DNA of 64,000 nt from Aradus depressus. Lineage: Eukaryota > Arthropoda > Insecta > Hemiptera > Aradidae. Below, piece by piece: positions 30,521 to 41,221 of this stretch (its first letter is position 1; every line of letters begins with the position of its first letter). The stretch is taken from positions 18,628,480 through 18,692,479 of the forward strand of contig OY759218.1 in the NCBI GenBank assembly GCA_963662175.1, in the 5' to 3' direction. The position numbers and the translations under genes were made by a program. The notes under the pieces are model-generated. The model was not told where the DNA came from, searched no databases, and worked only from the letters and a program-made list of their open reading frames with translations.

Positions 30521-31140
30521 TATTATATAATAATGTCCATTTACCTCTCTACATAGATCCGCACCTGGGTGACTGTACCATCCATCTCTCTGAATACCAG
30601 TGTTAGATTTTCAGATCAAGACATTGAAGTTGGTTTGTATAGAATGGAAGAGGGGTAATGTTGGAGAAAATGAAGACATGAGAGATACGGATGTTCTTGT
30701 AGAACACATGAGCTCTGTTTGACCTGGACAATTGAGATACATTTCTTGTGGGGTGCTAAGGTTCAGGTGGTAGTTCACATCACGAGATCCACTATGCTGG
30801 CCTCCCTCTAGACAACAAATGTGAGTTAGCCTCCCTTTCTCATCCCTGTCTCCTACCCCCTACCGTTTTATAATCTGTCTCGGGCACAAAAACCGAGACA
30901 TATAGCTCTATAAAATATCTATAAGGATCGATTCCACTTTTTATCTTGTCTATCCCTTCTCTAAGTCTCTTTTCTTTTGATTTACATCCTCTGTTCCTTC
31001 TCCACTAGGATTCATTTATTTGGGACAAAACAGTAAAAAGAATTTGGGAAAGGTTTGCCATATGTTCCTTATGGCAAATCATAATGGCTAGATACAAAGA
31101 CGGGAGGGAAATGCAAAACACTGGATTTGCCAATTGAAAT
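30521..31140. other. No gene recognised
   Basis: Mid-GC sequence with no convincing frame. An R1 scrap starts at about 31150 (CATTCAATCTATCGGGAG). Confidence 0.45.
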
Positions 31141-31175
31141 TAAATGAAATCATTCAATCTATCGGGAGTTATCGT

Positions 31176-31989
31176 CAGTGCCGGCCCGAGGCAAGTTTTA
31201 GGATGGAGTGAGATCCAATTATGGCACCCCCTTGCTTGCCCCTAATATATACTAATTGTGCGTGCAAGCATGGAACTTGAAAGACCTAGAAAACATCTAA
31301 GTCTCTGTCTAATTTGTCGATTGAAAACAGACATGCTCGTTGGCACTGTACTCTTCACACTACCTACAGGAACTGTTGATGTAGAATAACAAACAAAATA
31401 TGTAGGTGCATTTAATGCTTTACCCCTGCGCGTTTCAACTGATAACAGGTCATTCACATACTTAATTCAGGGAATAAAGACAAAAAATAGGTCAAACTTC
31501 GGAAAAATTCCCGGAAAGCTGGATTTTCTTGAACCTTCCTTTTGTGGTTCTAAACAATATCCCAAAAGTCCCCACCGATACATGTTCCGCTAAAAATGTT
31601 ACGCGGGGTCAAAGGTCACAAAAAAACGGTTTTTCGCAAAAATCTCGTTAATGGTGACTTTTATCGAAAGAATAGTAGTTATCAAATTTGTAGCTTAAAG
31701 AATTACCTACAAAAAACATAGTATAACTTTTTTGTTAGACTAACGGTTTTCGAGAAAATTCGATTATTCGGTTTTTTTTTATACATTTTTAAAAATCCAG
31801 CTTTCCCCTGTTTATTCTACTCTGCAATGTCTCTATTCACTGTATTAACTAGCCACACGCTCGCAATCAAAATATCGAAAAGCGAAAAAAATATATTTTT
31901 TCCTTTATTTTTGTTTACCACTAAGGCGCCCCCTGTGACATGGCGCCTGGAGCGGCCGCTCCGTTGGCCCTATGGTAGGGCCGGCCCTG
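31176..31989. mobile_element. hAT-like non-autonomous element, 814 bp
   Basis: TIRs CAGTGCCGGCCC and GGGCCGGCCCTG are flanked by an exact 8-bp TSD GTTATCGT at 31168-31175 and 31990-31997. The flanks join to restore the R1 phrase GGGAGTTATCGTGTTCACAG. The 8-bp TSD and CAGNG ends are typical of the hAT superfamily. The frames inside (31242-31457 and 31827-32045) show no hAT transposase. Confidence 0.85.
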
Positions 31990-31997
31990 GTTATCGT

Positions 31998-32690
31998 GTT
32001 CACAGACTCTATGTCTGTGACCGAGAGAATTTTTTTTTTCCTTAAAAGTAATGAACTTCCGAAACTATAAGAAGTAAAAATAGTGTAAAATTGTGTTTGT
32101 TTCATGTTGTCCCATAAGTTGGGAACTTCCTGTAGGTTATAAACATTATTTTTCCGAGTCCAACACAAAGAAAGTTTGAATGTTTTTTTACTTTAACATT
32201 GCTGGTTTTTGGTTGGAAACATGTTAAGAGGTAGTTTCTTAAATATGGATGGCACTTTATACGAAAGAATGCTCATCTCCACATGTTCATTGTTCTCCTA
32301 TCTGGAAGTTGTGCCCCTGTACGATGAGATAATAAAAGAAAAGTGCCAATTAATATACTAAAACAGGGAAAAAAAGTTTTTCCGTTGCACAATTGAGGTA
32401 AAATTTGAAAAACGTAAAGTTCTATAGAAGGACAATGAGAAAATGTTATTGATAGGGGTAGGGAGTGAGTCCTTAGACCAGGGTTAAAAAGTGTCCTTTT
32501 GTAACAACCTCGAAAAGTTTTAATTGGGTGAGTCCGGAATTTAGCTGGTTTGGATAGAGACTTCCTGAGTAATTCCTGCTGTTCGGAGACCCTCCCATAC
32601 ATCTTCAGTTGGACCTACTGAGGGTCCTACGGGTGCCCTGGAGAACATCGTTTGTGCACATTCTCAAAATAATATCTGGCAGACCCGTCG
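31998..32690. other. R1 scrap, then no gene recognised
   Basis: TGTTCACAGACTCTATGTCT continues R1 in minus sense for about 40 bp. The 109-aa frame at 32273-32602 (minus) has no domain I recognise. Confidence 0.45.
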
Positions 32691-32970
32691 CTCGACTTTT
32701 TGATGCCATATGTAAAATTCATTTTTGTACCCTCATTAGAATTTTCACGTTTCAAGGTGAATGAATAATGAACTTGAAATCTCAGATGAAGAGGTCGCAT
32801 GTGCCAACCTAGTACAAAAATTTACTTTGGGACTTGAGTACATTTTACAATACTTAATCAAAAATATTTTCAAGCAAAATATGTAGAGAAAATTGAAAGA
32901 TACATTTTATATGAAATATAATTTTTTTTCAGGTCCGCGGTTTGCGAAATACATGCCGCAAAATGTCCTG
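32690..32970 (-). repeat. R2 fragment
   Basis: Minus-sense R2: ATTTTCACGTTTCAAGGTGA, AGGTCGCATGTGCCAACCTA, TTGAGTACATTTTACAA, GGTCCGCGGTTTGCGAAATA and ACATGCCGCAAAATGTCCTG. Confidence 0.75.
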
Positions 32971-32999
32971 AAATGAAAAAATTAAATACACAGTACAAA

Positions 33000-33300
33000 T
33001 AAAAATATATGGTTCATTTCGAATAAGTAAACATTGATCCTCTCTTTTTTAAAGCAGTATAACTCATAAAAAAATCAACTTCACACTTCTTGAAAAAAAT
33101 TGAAAATAAAAAACTTTAAAATTAAATTTAAAATATTTTTGTTAGAGGAAACTCTCAAATCGGTAAAATATTTTTCTCTCATTGTTAGAAAAGGGAAAAA
33201 AATAACCATATATAAAAGTCGTGTTTCTTATATAGAAGCTTTAGTTTTTATTTTCTTGGCAGAGGTCCTCCACCAATTTCCTATAATTTCTATCGTAATT
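33000..33300 (+). pseudogene. C1 LINE 3' end fragment
   Basis: It parallels 35360-35650: AATAAGTAAACATTGATCCT, AACTCATAAAAAAATCAACT, TTTGTTAGAGGAAACTCTCA, GTCGTGTTTCTTATATAG, GGCAGAGGTCCTCCACC. Diverged and without a credible frame. Confidence 0.65.
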
Positions 33301-33486
33301 GCTTTTAATTTATTTATCTAATATTTATACTGATATCAATTATTTTACTTATTTACTATCTACTTTACTGATATTTTTATTTATTTATTATAATTTTTTT
33401 CTTCTATACTTCGCGTTTTCTGGAAGGCACTTTTCTGAAAAAGGCACTTATCTTACAGAATATCGCCCTGAAAGAAGATTTATCTA

Positions 33487-34433
33487 CAGAGTGTAACAAG
33501 TCGAGAGGGCGATACTTGGGGATCTTATAGTAAATTTAATTCTGAACAAAAAAGTTCCTATAAACATAGGTCCGCAAATGCTTTGTTTAAAAGTTATAAT
33601 CAAAAAACTGCAGGGCAAAGAAAGAAATACCTGCAATTGGTATAAGGGATTAGGGTCTGAATAGGGTTCAAAGTTCAATACCATTCATGTTTATGAATGT
33701 TGGGTTCTATTTCAATGCAACTAATCTCATTTATTGTGAAACAGTTTTGCATAAAATGCCGCGAATGTTCAAGAATGCGGAATATGCAGATATTCTATTT
33801 GTGTACGGTTTTTGTAACGGGAACAGTGATGCAGCTGTTGAGTACCGAAGACGTTTCCCTCTTCGACGGATCCCCCATCGAAGGGTTTTCCAGGCTACTT
33901 CTCAACGAATAAGAAAAACTGGCCGTGTTACAGAGCTGCCTACCATAATAATTAATCCACGAGTCAATGTAAATCGAAGTGAAAATATCATCAGAGCTTT
34001 TGAAGTAAATACGACAAGCCCACGTCGAACCAGGCTTCAAATGCAGGTTTCGCATTTGGAAGTGTACAGAACCCTAAGGAGCGAACGTATGTACCCCTAT
34101 CATTTTAATTCAGTACAGTATTTAGTACAGGGTGATGGTAAAGCAAGGATGCAATTCTGTAACTGGTATCTTCGTCGTTTAGCATCCAATCATTACTTTG
34201 GTAACAACATCTTATGGACAGATGAGGCTACATGAATGGTATTGAACTTTGAACCCTATTCAGATCCTAATCCCTTATACCAATTGCAGGTATTTCTTTC
34301 TTTGCCCTGCAGTTTTTTTATTATAACTTTTAAACAAAGCATTTGCGGACCTATGTTTATAGGAACTTTTTTGTTCAGAATTAAGTTTACTATAAGATCC
34401 CTAAGTATCGCCCTCTCGACTTGTTACACCCTG
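33487..34433 (+). mobile_element. Mariner-like (DUF4817-type) element with 203-bp TIRs
   Basis: The left TIR is at 33487-33689 and the right at 34231-34433, nearly identical over 203 bp, starting CAGAGTGTAACAAGTCGAGA on the left (CAGGGTGTAACAAGTCGAGA on the right). TA flanks both ends (33485-33486 and 34434-34435). Between the TIRs is only the first half of a transposase. Long, nearly identical TIRs suggest a recently mobilised deletion derivative. Confidence 0.9.
33756..34235 (+). CDS. Truncated DUF4817-type transposase, DNA-binding half
   Basis: The likely start is the ATG at 33756 (MPRMFKNAEYADILFVYGFC), matching the usual beginning of this family; an in-frame ATG at 33687 lies at the TIR boundary. 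The order is a first helix-turn-helix region (DAAVEYRRRFPLRRIPHRRV), an Arg-rich linker, a second HTH (QVSHLEVYRTLRSERMYPYH), then QFCNWYLRR and NNILWTDEAT. The D in DEA is the first catalytic Asp of the DDE/D triad; the frame stops one residue later with a TGA that belongs to the right TIR. About 160 residues remain of an expected 350-400. It could bind DNA but not catalyse. The frame is intact, which is notable for a relic. Confidence 0.8.
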   Translation: MPRMFKNAEYADILFVYGFCNGNSDAAVEYRRRFPLRRIPHRRVFQATSQRIRKTGRVTELPTIIINPRVNVNRSENIIRAFEVNTTSPRRTRLQMQVSHLEVYRTLRSERMYPYHFNSVQYLVQGDGKARMQFCNWYLRRLASNHYFGNNILWTDEAT

Positions 34434-34435
34434 TA

Positions 34436-34679
34436 TAGAAATATAAATGTAAAATATAGAAATGGTATCTATCAGAAATTTAATATTCATTCATCTTCTT
34501 TTTTTTATTTATTTAAGAAAAAAATTGTTCATTTCATATGTATTTATATTCTGAGATTTAATATCGTTTGACGTATATAATTTATAGAGATTTTTGACTT
34601 ACATTTTATGACATATCCAATTACCATTTTATGGTTAAATACTGTATTAACAAGTATTATTTTTAGCATGCCTAACAAC
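34436..34679. other. No gene recognised
   Basis: AT-rich spacer between the mariner-like element and C1. Confidence 0.5.
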
Positions 34680-35650
34680 CACAATCACGAGGTCAATCAT
34701 CTGTATGAAACCCTTTAGTTCTGTCCTTTTTACGGTTCATACTATTATTCTCATGATGGCAAAAAATCCCACCTCTCTGAATGAATCCATATCTAAAGCT
34801 CTTGAAACTTTAAATGAATGGCTTCTCTTCGATGATTTAATGTTAAATGCGTCTAAAACAAGTATTTTAAACTTGAAAATTAGCAATAAATTGCCAGAAG
34901 AGAAACAAACATTAACTGTTGATACTCTTTCCGTATCATTTAAAGATAATATCAAATTCCTAGGTCTCCATATTGACACGAAACTAACATGAGCTGAACA
35001 TACGGCTATTATCGGTAAGAAACTGAATTCCCTTTCCATCATACTTCGTAATCTTAAGAAGATAGTGCCAAAGGAAACGTTAACTACTCTCTATTACGTC
35101 TATTTCCATTCCATAATCAATTACAGTTTAATACATTGGGGCTCATGTAGCTTGAGTATTAATATTGTCAGACTTCAAAAAAAAAACATTAAGAATTATC
35201 AACAATAAACTCAAAGAATAAGATGCAGAGAAATATTTAAACAACTTAAAATCCTGTCTTTGTCATCGCTGTTTATATTTGAATCAGGAATGGTTATTAA
35301 GAAAAAAAAAATTTTCCCTCTCAACAATACTAGTCATGATTACAATTCCAGTAAGAAAGAAGACTTTCGAATAACTAAACATTGCTCCTCTCTTTTTGAA
35401 AAAAGTACCTACAACTCATAAAGGAATTAATTTTTTTAATGCCCTTCCCCACTTCATGATGTCAATAGATACAGTAAAAAAATTTAAACTTCAACTAAAA
35501 ATCTTTATGTTAGAGGAAACCATCACGAAACGGAATTTTATTCACACTGTTCAAAAATAATACAATAAAAAATCGTGTTTCATATCCAAAAACATTATTT
35601 GATACAAAGCTTTCATTTTTTTGGGGGGGGCAGAGATCCTCCACACTTAA
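34680..35650 (+). pseudogene. C1: CR1/L2-like LINE, RT C-terminal fragment
   Basis: The translation has LETLNEWLLFDDLMLNASKT, then DNIKFLGLHIDTKLT (stop), then LSIILRNLKKIVPKETLTTL, YYVYFHSIINYSLIHWGSCS and RLQKKNIKN. This order (LNEWL...N..KT..., FLG..ID..L.W, ..H....Y....WG, LQKK..R) is that of the RT thumb/C-terminal part in CR1/L2/Jockey-type LINEs. The YADD site looks degraded (FTVHTIIL). Stops and frameshifts throughout; inactive. Confidence 0.75.
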
Positions 35651-36422
35651 GGTCTGTCGAATCTACTGTTTAATTGTTAATGTTTAATACTTTATTTTTC
35701 ATTATATATTATTTCATTTCAAGTCACAATGTGCGAAATGAAAAGAGAAATAAAACAAAATAACAATAGCAAATATAACAAAAATTAAAATAAATAAATC
35801 TTAAAAAATGATTAAAATAAGTAATTCCCTTGAGTCTGAGAGGAGCCTATTAGAACCCTGATGAACGGTAAGTCCTGCAAAATACGGAACGGTTGACAAC
35901 CTTATTCACAATGAAAGACAGTGTATGCCATCTTGTACAGAATGGCCATTTTAACAGTGTTAGCCAACGTGTTAAGTTAACCTTCTATAGAACTTTACTT
36001 AAAAAGGAAAGACTTCTAGTTGGGAAACCTTTTCAAAGTTATTTGCTATAAAATATGGAAGTTGGAGGATGTGAGAGGTGGAAAACAAAGAAAAAGACGT
36101 CAGGAAAGTCTCCATAGGTTAGCTCTTACCTGAGCTTGGGTTAGAACTTTCCTTTCTTCCTGTATTGTTTCATGGATGTAAATTCTAGGTTGATACTGTT
36201 GGAGATGATAATCGGCCTGAGCTGTAAACCTTAGCGAGGCGGCTCCTTGAAAGACTAACTTATCTTTATTGGAGAGATAAGGCAGATTTAATACAAGACC
36301 CCCTCACTACCTGTCCAAGGCACTTTTGTCTTAAGTCCACAGGTTCCATTGCTTCCTTCAACTTTCCAACCAACACCACGGCGTTATCTCACTGAACCTC
36401 TTTCAATCTTCTTAATCAATTT
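35651..36422. other. No gene recognised
   Basis: It starts with a C1-like UTR with TTATTTCATTTCAAG, then A-rich, then mid-GC unassigned sequence. A poly-G of nine lies at about 35621-35630. Confidence 0.45.
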
Positions 36423-37009
36423 TCCGGGGGATGGGCCAACCCAGGATTGTACATCAGAGCAGCGATGCTCATACTGTGTTCTGTGACAAAGGGGCTCCTC
36501 CTCAGCGTAATTTCCCGGGGATGAGCCACCCCAGGATTGTACATCAGAGCAGCGATGCTCATACTGTGTTCTGTGACAAAGGGGCTCCTCCTCAGCGCAA
36601 TTTCCCGGGGATGGGCCAACCCAGGATTGTACATCAGAGCAGCGATGCTCAAACTGTGTTCTATCACAAAGGGGCTCCTCCTCAGCGCAATTTCCCGGGG
36701 ATGGGCCAACCCAGGATTGTACATCAGAGCAGCGATGCTCATACTGTGTTCTGTGACAAAGGGGCTCCTCCTCAGCGCAATTTCCCGGGGATGAGCCACC
36801 TCAGGATTGTACATCAGAGCAGCGATGCTCATACTGTGTTCTGTGACAAAGGGGCTCCTCCTCAGCGCAATTTCCCGGGGATGGGCCAACCCAGGATTGT
36901 ACATCAGAGCAGCGATGCTCAAACTGTGTCCTTTGACAAAGGGGCTCCTCAGCCCAATTTCCCGGGGATGAGCCACCCCAGGATTGTACTTCAGAGCAGC
37001 GATGCCCAA
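36416..37009 (-). CDS. 30-residue repeat frame (coding doubtful)
   Basis: The minus strand gives tandem 30-residue units with SIAALMYNPGLAHPREIALR and RSPFVTEHSM. The plus strand (36431-37027) gives GQPRIVHQSSDAHTVFCDKG units just as openly. Neither has a known domain, signal peptide or flanking splice evidence. Frames open on both strands point to amplification of a stop-free unit, not to a gene. I list it because the array is the longest open frame in the window. Confidence 0.15.
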   Translation of the reverse strand: MGIAALKYNPGVAHPREIGLRSPFVKGHSLSIAALMYNPGLAHPREIALRRSPFVTEHSMSIAALMYNPEVAHPREIALRRSPFVTEHSMSIAALMYNPGLAHPREIALRRSPFVIEHSLSIAALMYNPGLAHPREIALRRSPFVTEHSMSIAALMYNPGVAHPREITLRRSPFVTEHSMSIAALMYNPGLAHPPEN

Positions 37010-37050
37010 ACTGTGTTCTGCGACTGAGGGGCTCCTCAGCCCAATTTCGA
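36423..37050 (+). repeat. 90-bp tandem array, seven units, open on both strands
   Basis: CCCGGGGATG recurs every 90 bp (36514, 36604, 36694, 36784, 36874), then every 87 bp in the last two units, which lack one CTC. Units alternate ATGGGCCAACC and ATGAGCCACCC; units 1-3 resemble units 4-6, so a 270-bp higher-order repeat is likely. The array is GC-rich in an AT-rich region and highly homogeneous. Because 90 and 87 are multiples of three, frames of nearly 200 codons run on both strands. Confidence 0.92.
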
Positions 37051-37082
37051 ACAGTGACGCCTTTTATCAGTTTTGAAAGTTT

Positions 37083-37512
37083 TACCTCCCCAGCTATACG
37101 AAGTATAGGGGAAGTTATGTAATCGGTTCAAAATTCGATGCTGAGTTTTCAGCGGAATTTCATATTTTCTGACTTCGATTCCAAAAAAGGGGAAACAAAT
37201 TCTGTCTGTTTGTCTGTGAAGAGGATAGCTCCGGATAGAATGAATGAATCGACACTAAATTTTATATGCATATTTAAAATCCCTAAGGACGTCACCTATA
37301 AATTTTCAATCAGCCAAAGAAAAGTGGGGATTAGGGAAAGCTTAACACAAAAAGCCCTAATAACTGCCGATGTAATGTATGTATCAACACAAAATTTAGT
37401 TTGAGGATTCAGAAACCATTATGTAAGTCAGATATTGAGTTTTAGCTCAAACGGTAGATTGACTTTGGAGGGAGAGCAAACACATAATTGATTAATTCGG
37501 GCTGGGGAAGTA
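37083..37512 (+). mobile_element. R1 copy, complete with both ends
   Basis: TACCTCCCCAGC at 37083-37094 and GCTGGGGAAGTA at 37501-37512 bound the usual R1 order: ATACGAAGTATAGGGGAAGT, TAATCGGTTCAAAATTCGAT, AATGAATGAATCGACACTAA, AATAACTGCCGATGTAATGT and AAACGGTAGATTGACTTTGG. The frame at 37138-37404 lies within it. Confidence 0.9.
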
Positions 37513-38196
37513 CTGAGCCAGTGATTCACTGACAATTTTTGGATCGCTTCTTCTACGATTTCTACGTTATTCAGACCTCACCGGTAGAGGTGAAGTAACA
37601 GATAAAGGTACCAGTTACCAACAATAGACACCATTTACTGTACCAGGAACTGAACCAGTAACACAATATAGTATATATAGCGAGTTATCCTTTTTTTTGT
37701 GGTGAACTTTGTCAGTTTGTGTTAATGTAAACTCCATGATTTTTATAGAAACCCGATAAAAGTTATAAAACAATATTACAATGTAAATGTTTGTAATGTA
37801 ATAGTGAGTTTGAGAGAATGTTGAATCTTGCGTTTGAAATCAGATGCATTTTGAGAAGGGTTATCTTGCCTATAAGTCTCCCACTCGACTGCATCTTCCA
37901 ATATTTATTGTCGATTGTCAAAGACTTGTTGAGATTTAGTAGTTTTCGCCAACGATTTGAAGTCAATGCACTTGCCAACTGAGAATCTCCCACTCACCAA
38001 AGCCTTATTCATAGTTCTCATTCCAGTTCTTGATAATTCACCACACTAGAATTCTATACCAATGTCTATCTCTTGGAATATCTCGGGATCTACTTATCAC
38101 AGGATTTTGAAAGAGAACTTTTAATATTGACTCTACACTTCATCAAGAACACCCTTCACAAACAAAATTTAAAATCTCTCATGGAAAGTTGTATGT
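37513..38196. other. No gene recognised
   Basis: Unassigned. The 76-aa frame at 37763-37993 (minus) has no domain. TACCAGTTACC-type short repeats occur near 37605-37655. Confidence 0.4.
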
Positions 38197-38507
38197 GGAG
38201 ACAATAGAACTGTATATAAGTCAGCTGTTAAAAAAACATATAAAAAGAGTCAGTTGTTGTTGTACGAAGTTTAATTAAAAATCTTTAACTTTATCAAATT
38301 CATTATAAACAAGTTAATTTAGTTTATAGTTAATTAATTTAATTGTAAGTCTCTATTAACTTAATTAACTATAAACTAAATTAACTTGCTTATAATGAAA
38401 TTGATAAAGTTAATGTTTTTTTATTAACCTTCGTACAACAACTGACTCTTTTTATATGTTTTTTTTTAACAGCTGACTTATATTATAGTTATATTGTCTC
38501 CACATGG
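38197..38507. mobile_element. Foldback MITE, about 310 bp
   Basis: GTGGAGACAATA with TAAGTCAGCTGTTAAAAAAA and AAGAGTCAGTTGTTGTTGTA on the left is mirrored by TACAACAACTGACTCTTTTT and AACAGCTGACTTATATTATA, then TATTGTCTCCAC, on the right. Arms of 130-150 bp meet around 38340. No protein. The inner junction (TTAACTATAAACTAAATTAA) is palindromic. Confidence 0.8.
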
Positions 38508-38515
38508 GGAGTATT

Positions 38516-38640
38516 GTGGAGGCAATATAACTTTAGATATGTCAGCTGTTAAAAAAAAAAGTATAAAAAGAGTCAGTTGTACGAAGTTTAATAAAAAAAC
38601 ATTAATTTTATCAAATTCATTATAAGCAATTTCAGGAATA
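38516..38640 (+). repeat. Half-copy of the 38.2-kb foldback MITE
   Basis: GTGGAGGCAATATAACTTTA, TATGTCAGCTGTTAAAAAA, AAAGAGTCAGTTGTACGAAG and TTATCAAATTCATTATAAGC repeat the left arm in direct orientation. The locus therefore holds one and a half units. Confidence 0.8.
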
Positions 38641-39382
38641 TATTTCACACTATAATGCAATCTCCGATAAAATAATTAATTTGTTAAGTATTGATGACGA
38701 TGACAATGAAAAAATCAATAATATATTTATTTTCGTAACTAATAGTTTAAAATTTAGAAAAACATTTTTATTATGATTTGCCCTCTCGTTTACCTTATAC
38801 ATTTCAATATAACACATTTCACAACAGTTGGTACTTTTCTTTTCCTTACTTCGGTCCATATTTATAATGTTGTATCTTCCAAAATTAATTTTTTGTTTGA
38901 TTAAGTTTGTTATATTTCCTATTCCTAATTATAAGTTGTATTTATATATAAACTTTTATTATGTTATATATATAAATATATATTGTATTACATTTATGTG
39001 TGAACTAGTTAGGTCAACCCTTGCTATGAGATTTGTGATTTGTATCTCTATAAGTAGTAAAGTTTCATTTCATTTCATTATTATAAATATATATCCCTTT
39101 TCTGGATGAGAAGGAGAGTTATATAGAGGAGAGGGGGATTTTAAAAAAAAGTAATCTTTGTCCACAAATCATTGGGGATCGGCCAGATTCATATTCATGC
39201 AACATGTATGATTATTCTAAAGGTGTCCAATTTTATCAAAAAATTTAATTTATAGCAAATTCTATTGGAAGGGGGGGGGGGGGGGCGAGCAAAAACGTTG
39301 TTTAAGATAGCAATATGAGACATGACATTTTCAAAGGGTTAGATGAGTTTTCTTTTTTTGAAAAAATCTAAGATCGTGAGGT
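38641..39382 (+). other. LINE-tail-like sequence, otherwise no gene
   Basis: TAGTAAAGTTTCATTTCATTTC at 39052-39075 (shown in part) is an (ATTTC)n-like end typical of CR1/L2-type LINE 3' tails; upstream text is AT-rich without a frame. A G-run of about 14 lies at 39271-39284. Confidence 0.35.
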
Positions 39383-39562
39383 TACTGATCGGCCGAAGGG
39401 AAGTGGGAAAACAGATAAGGAGGACTCGACTCCAAACCCCAAATAATTCCCGATGTAATCTATTGACATTAAATTTAGCCTAAATGGTAGATTAGTTTTA
39501 GAGGGAGAGCAAAAACTTAACTGATTCGGGCTGGGGAAGTACATTGGTGATTCACCGACTTC
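39383..39562 (+). mobile_element. R1 3'-end fragment
   Basis: GATCGGCCGAAGGGAAGTGG, AATAATTCCCGATGTAATCT, AAATGGTAGATTAGTTTTAG and CTGGGGAAGTACATTGGTGA, then the GGTGATTCACCGAC end hairpin. Confidence 0.8.
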
Positions 39563-40139
39563 TTTAAAATTATTTTATATTTATTTACTGTTTATGTAGT
39601 TTGTTTATTATGTAAGTTTCTTGTAGTTAATGAAAATGATTCAAATATAATGTAAATAGATTACTAGCTGCTCAAATGAACTTATTCCTTTGAAACTTTT
39701 AAACTGAAAGTCTGCCAAGTTTTACGGGGACACGTTTCCTTCAAAACTTATAATTATATTTTCATCGCCGATTATATTTAATCTTTGTATTAATTCTTTC
39801 AAGACATTGAACATCACGAAAACTTAACTAATTACAATTTAACCTTTTAAACAAGAATATTTTTTTGGGGTTAATTTTTTCTAGCTTTTCTTTCAGAGTG
39901 TGCTCAGATTAGACAATATTTCGGATCACTTCCCTAGTTCGGGTCACAATGAATGTGTTTTGTTCTACTGTGTGAAATAATTCAATTTCTATTAAATCGT
40001 TGAGCTACACAAGTTGTAAGTTGACATGCACATGCAACGGATGTGATGCACTAAGGGGTCAGCTGTTCACATTTATAAAAATTAAACTAAAGCTATTGTT
40101 GTAAACGTTGTAACTGATAATGAACGATATGATAATGAT
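39563..40139. other. No gene; eroded HP motif
   Basis: AGACAATATTTCGGATCACT and GGGTCACAATGAATG at 39912-39955 match, in minus sense, the arm of the palindrome at 17.6 kb (CCGAAATATTGTCC). The stem is eroded. The rest is AT-rich. Confidence 0.45.
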
Positions 40140-40366
40140 GTAAAAATCACCGGCTATGTACTTTTCCAACATGATATGATCAGTTAGTTTCAGCTCTCCC
40201 TCCAAAGCCAATCGACCGTTCTGACTAAAACTAAAACTAAGACTTAAATAGTGGCTTCTGAATCCTTATACTGGATACATACATTTTGTGTTGATACATT
40301 CATTACATCGGCAGTTATTAGGGTATTTAATAATAATAATAGTTTTTATTATTTAATGGCATCACC

Positions 40367-40702
40367 CAGTGGCGGATTAAGCTTCTGCGGGGCCCTAGGT
40401 GATTGCAAATATGGGGCCTCCCTATTTTTAACCGCCCCCATAAAAATTTTATTAAAAAAAAAAATCATGCTTAATAGGGGGCCCCTCATACCTTTTATTG
40501 GGAAAAATAACTCGGGTCAAATTCCTTGTCAAATTTGACCTGAATTATTTTTCCAAAAAGCGTGTAAAATCATTTTAAAAGTGACAAGGTTTTTTTTTTT
40601 TTTTTTTTTTTTTAGACATGGGACCTTCAGCATTGGGGGCTCCTTTATCATCGGGGGCCCTAGGCACCTGCCTAGGTTTGCCTATTGGTTAATCCACCAC
40701 TG
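40367..40702. mobile_element. hAT-like MITE, 336 bp
   Basis: CAGTGGCGGATTAAGC at the left and GGTTAATCCACCACTG at the right form the TIR; GGGCCCTAGG and CCCTAGGC blocks extend it imperfectly. The 8-bp TSD is GCATCACC (40359-40366) and GGATCACC (40703-40710), one mismatch. N1 copy 1 keeps the unbroken site GGGATCACCCC. A T-run of about 22 at 40591-40612 lies inside. Confidence 0.88.
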
Positions 40703-40734
40703 GGATCACCCCTATATAATTGAGTCAGTGACCA

Positions 40735-41178
40735 TTACATTATAATATTAACATTTATACATTATATAACATACATTATAATATTAAAATGTATACATTA
40801 TATAACATACATTATAATATTAACATTTATACATTATATAACATAGGTACATTATAATATTAACATTTATACATTATATAACATACATTATAATATTAAC
40901 ATTTATACATTATATAACATACATTATAATATTAAAATGTATACATTATAATATTAACATTTATACATTATATAACATAGGTACATTATAATATTAACAT
41001 TTATACATTATATAACATACATTATAATAATAACATTTATACATTATATAACATAGATTATAATATTAACATTTATACATTATATAACATAGATTATAAT
41101 ATTAACATTTATACATTATATAACATAGATTATAATATTAACATTTATACATTATATAACATACATTATAATATTAAC
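40735..41178 (+). repeat. 36-bp AT-rich minisatellite
   Basis: ATTATAATATTAACATTTAT followed by ACATTATATAACATAC recurs about a dozen times, with 36-bp and 40-bp (extra AGGT) versions interspersed. N1 copy 1 has only a rudimentary form at this place, so the expansion is specific to this copy. Confidence 0.9.
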
Positions 41179-41221
41179 TTTTTCAAAATTAGAGATTGAT
41201 CAACTGAACGGTAATGACATA

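Noticed and set aside
33687..33755. Upstream ATG of the mariner-like frame as the true start
   Set aside because: Residues 1-23 from that ATG do not look like the family N-terminus and begin at the TIR edge. The ATG at 33756 fits better.
36431..37027. 198-residue repeat protein on the plus strand
   Set aside because: The opposite strand is equally open, and the length follows from a stop-free 90-bp unit. Kept as a tandem repeat.
36423..37050. CRISPR-like array
   Set aside because: Repeats are contiguous without spacers, and the context is eukaryotic.
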